Below, one piece after another: positions 6,258 to 6,451 of a stretch of 6,451 nt of DNA (its first letter is position 1; the number at the start of each line of letters is the position of its first letter). The position numbers and the translations under genes were made by a program. A model generated the notes under the pieces. That model saw only the letters and a program-made list of their open reading frames with translations. It searched no databases and was not told the origin of the DNA. This stretch comes from Fidelibacterota bacterium TCS55. GTDB lineage: Bacteria; Fidelibacterota; Marinisomatia; Marinisomatales; TCS55. The stretch covers positions 1 through 6,451 of the forward strand of contig CAJJBS010000048.1 in assembly GCA_905182385.1 (NCBI GenBank), in the 5' to 3' direction.

Positions 6258-6451
6258 ATGCTAAAATTTTATAATTCTTTAACCAATAAAAAAGAAGATT
6301 TTAGACCAATAGAAAAGAATAAAGTTAAGCTTTACACTTGCGGTCCTACCGTCTATGATAAAGCTCATATAGGAAATTTTAGAACATTTTTATTTGAGGA
6401 TTTATTGAAAAGGACATTAATAGCATTTGGTTATGAAGTTAAGCATATTAT
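6258..6451 (+). CDS. cysS: Cysteinyl-tRNA synthetase, N-terminal part
   Basis: This class I synthetase charges tRNA-Cys in the cytoplasm. Sixty-four codons are present before the window ends; the complete protein is usually about 460 to 490 residues. The start MLKFYNSLTNKKEDFRPIE is the typical CysS opening. It is followed by VKLYTCGPTVYDKAHIGNFR, which holds the first zinc-binding cysteine (Cys28) and the HIGH-type signature as HIGN (37-40). The sequence FRTFLFEDLLKRTLIAFGYEVKHI then continues the Rossmann fold. The GNFRTF-FEDLL wording resembles Bacteroidota-type enzymes rather than the E. coli one. It begins one base after the NusG-like stop and so is probably co-transcribed with it. The catalytic KMSKS loop, the other zinc ligands and the anticodon-binding part lie outside the window. 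Confidence 0.96.
   Translation, partial: MLKFYNSLTNKKEDFRPIEKNKVKLYTCGPTVYDKAHIGNFRTFLFEDLLKRTLIAFGYEVKHI

Overview
The window is a compact, AT-rich, entirely plus-strand stretch of bacterial chromosome carrying eight protein-coding genes; the first and last run off the window edges. No RNA gene, mobile element, CRISPR array or long non-coding stretch was seen. The only real gap is about 56 bases, between gcvT and ftsK. The gene set (LolA-like periplasmic lipoprotein carrier, heptose-bisphosphate phosphatase, D-Ala-D-Ala ligase) points to a Gram-negative bacterium with a peptidoglycan wall and probably a heptose-containing LPS. The strong A/T codon bias, and the FtsK and CysS sequences that look more like Bacteroidota-type than proteobacterial ones, suggest a low-GC member or relative of the FCB group, possibly a marine lineage such as Marinimicrobia (SAR406). 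That placement is inference from remembered family patterns, not a search.

Layout: (1) bases 2-331 are the C-terminal end of glycine cleavage T protein (GcvT), open at the left edge. (2) A short AT-rich spacer contains a clear AGGAG ribosome binding site. (3) From 388 to the right edge seven genes follow with spacings from +6 to -29 bases: ftsK (DNA translocase), lolA-like carrier, a UPF0104/flippase-like membrane protein, gmhB-like HAD phosphatase, ddl, a NusG-family (RfaH/UpxY-like) elongation factor paralogue, and the start of cysS (cysteinyl-tRNA synthetase).

The packing strongly suggests one transcript from ftsK onward. Most of its members serve division and envelope building: FtsK clears DNA from the septum, LolA carries lipoproteins to the outer membrane, the UPF0104 protein may handle a membrane lipid, GmhB makes a heptose precursor of LPS core, and Ddl makes the D-Ala-D-Ala dipeptide of peptidoglycan. 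The ftsK-lolA adjacency is also known from E. coli. The NusG paralogue near the end is the least expected member, because such proteins usually act on long surface-polysaccharide operons. I found no convincing new type of system. The points most worth a second look are this NusG paralogue in a housekeeping cluster, the GmhB-like enzyme lacking half of the usual zinc site, and the uncharacterised UPF0104 protein lying between lipoprotein transport and LPS-heptose synthesis.
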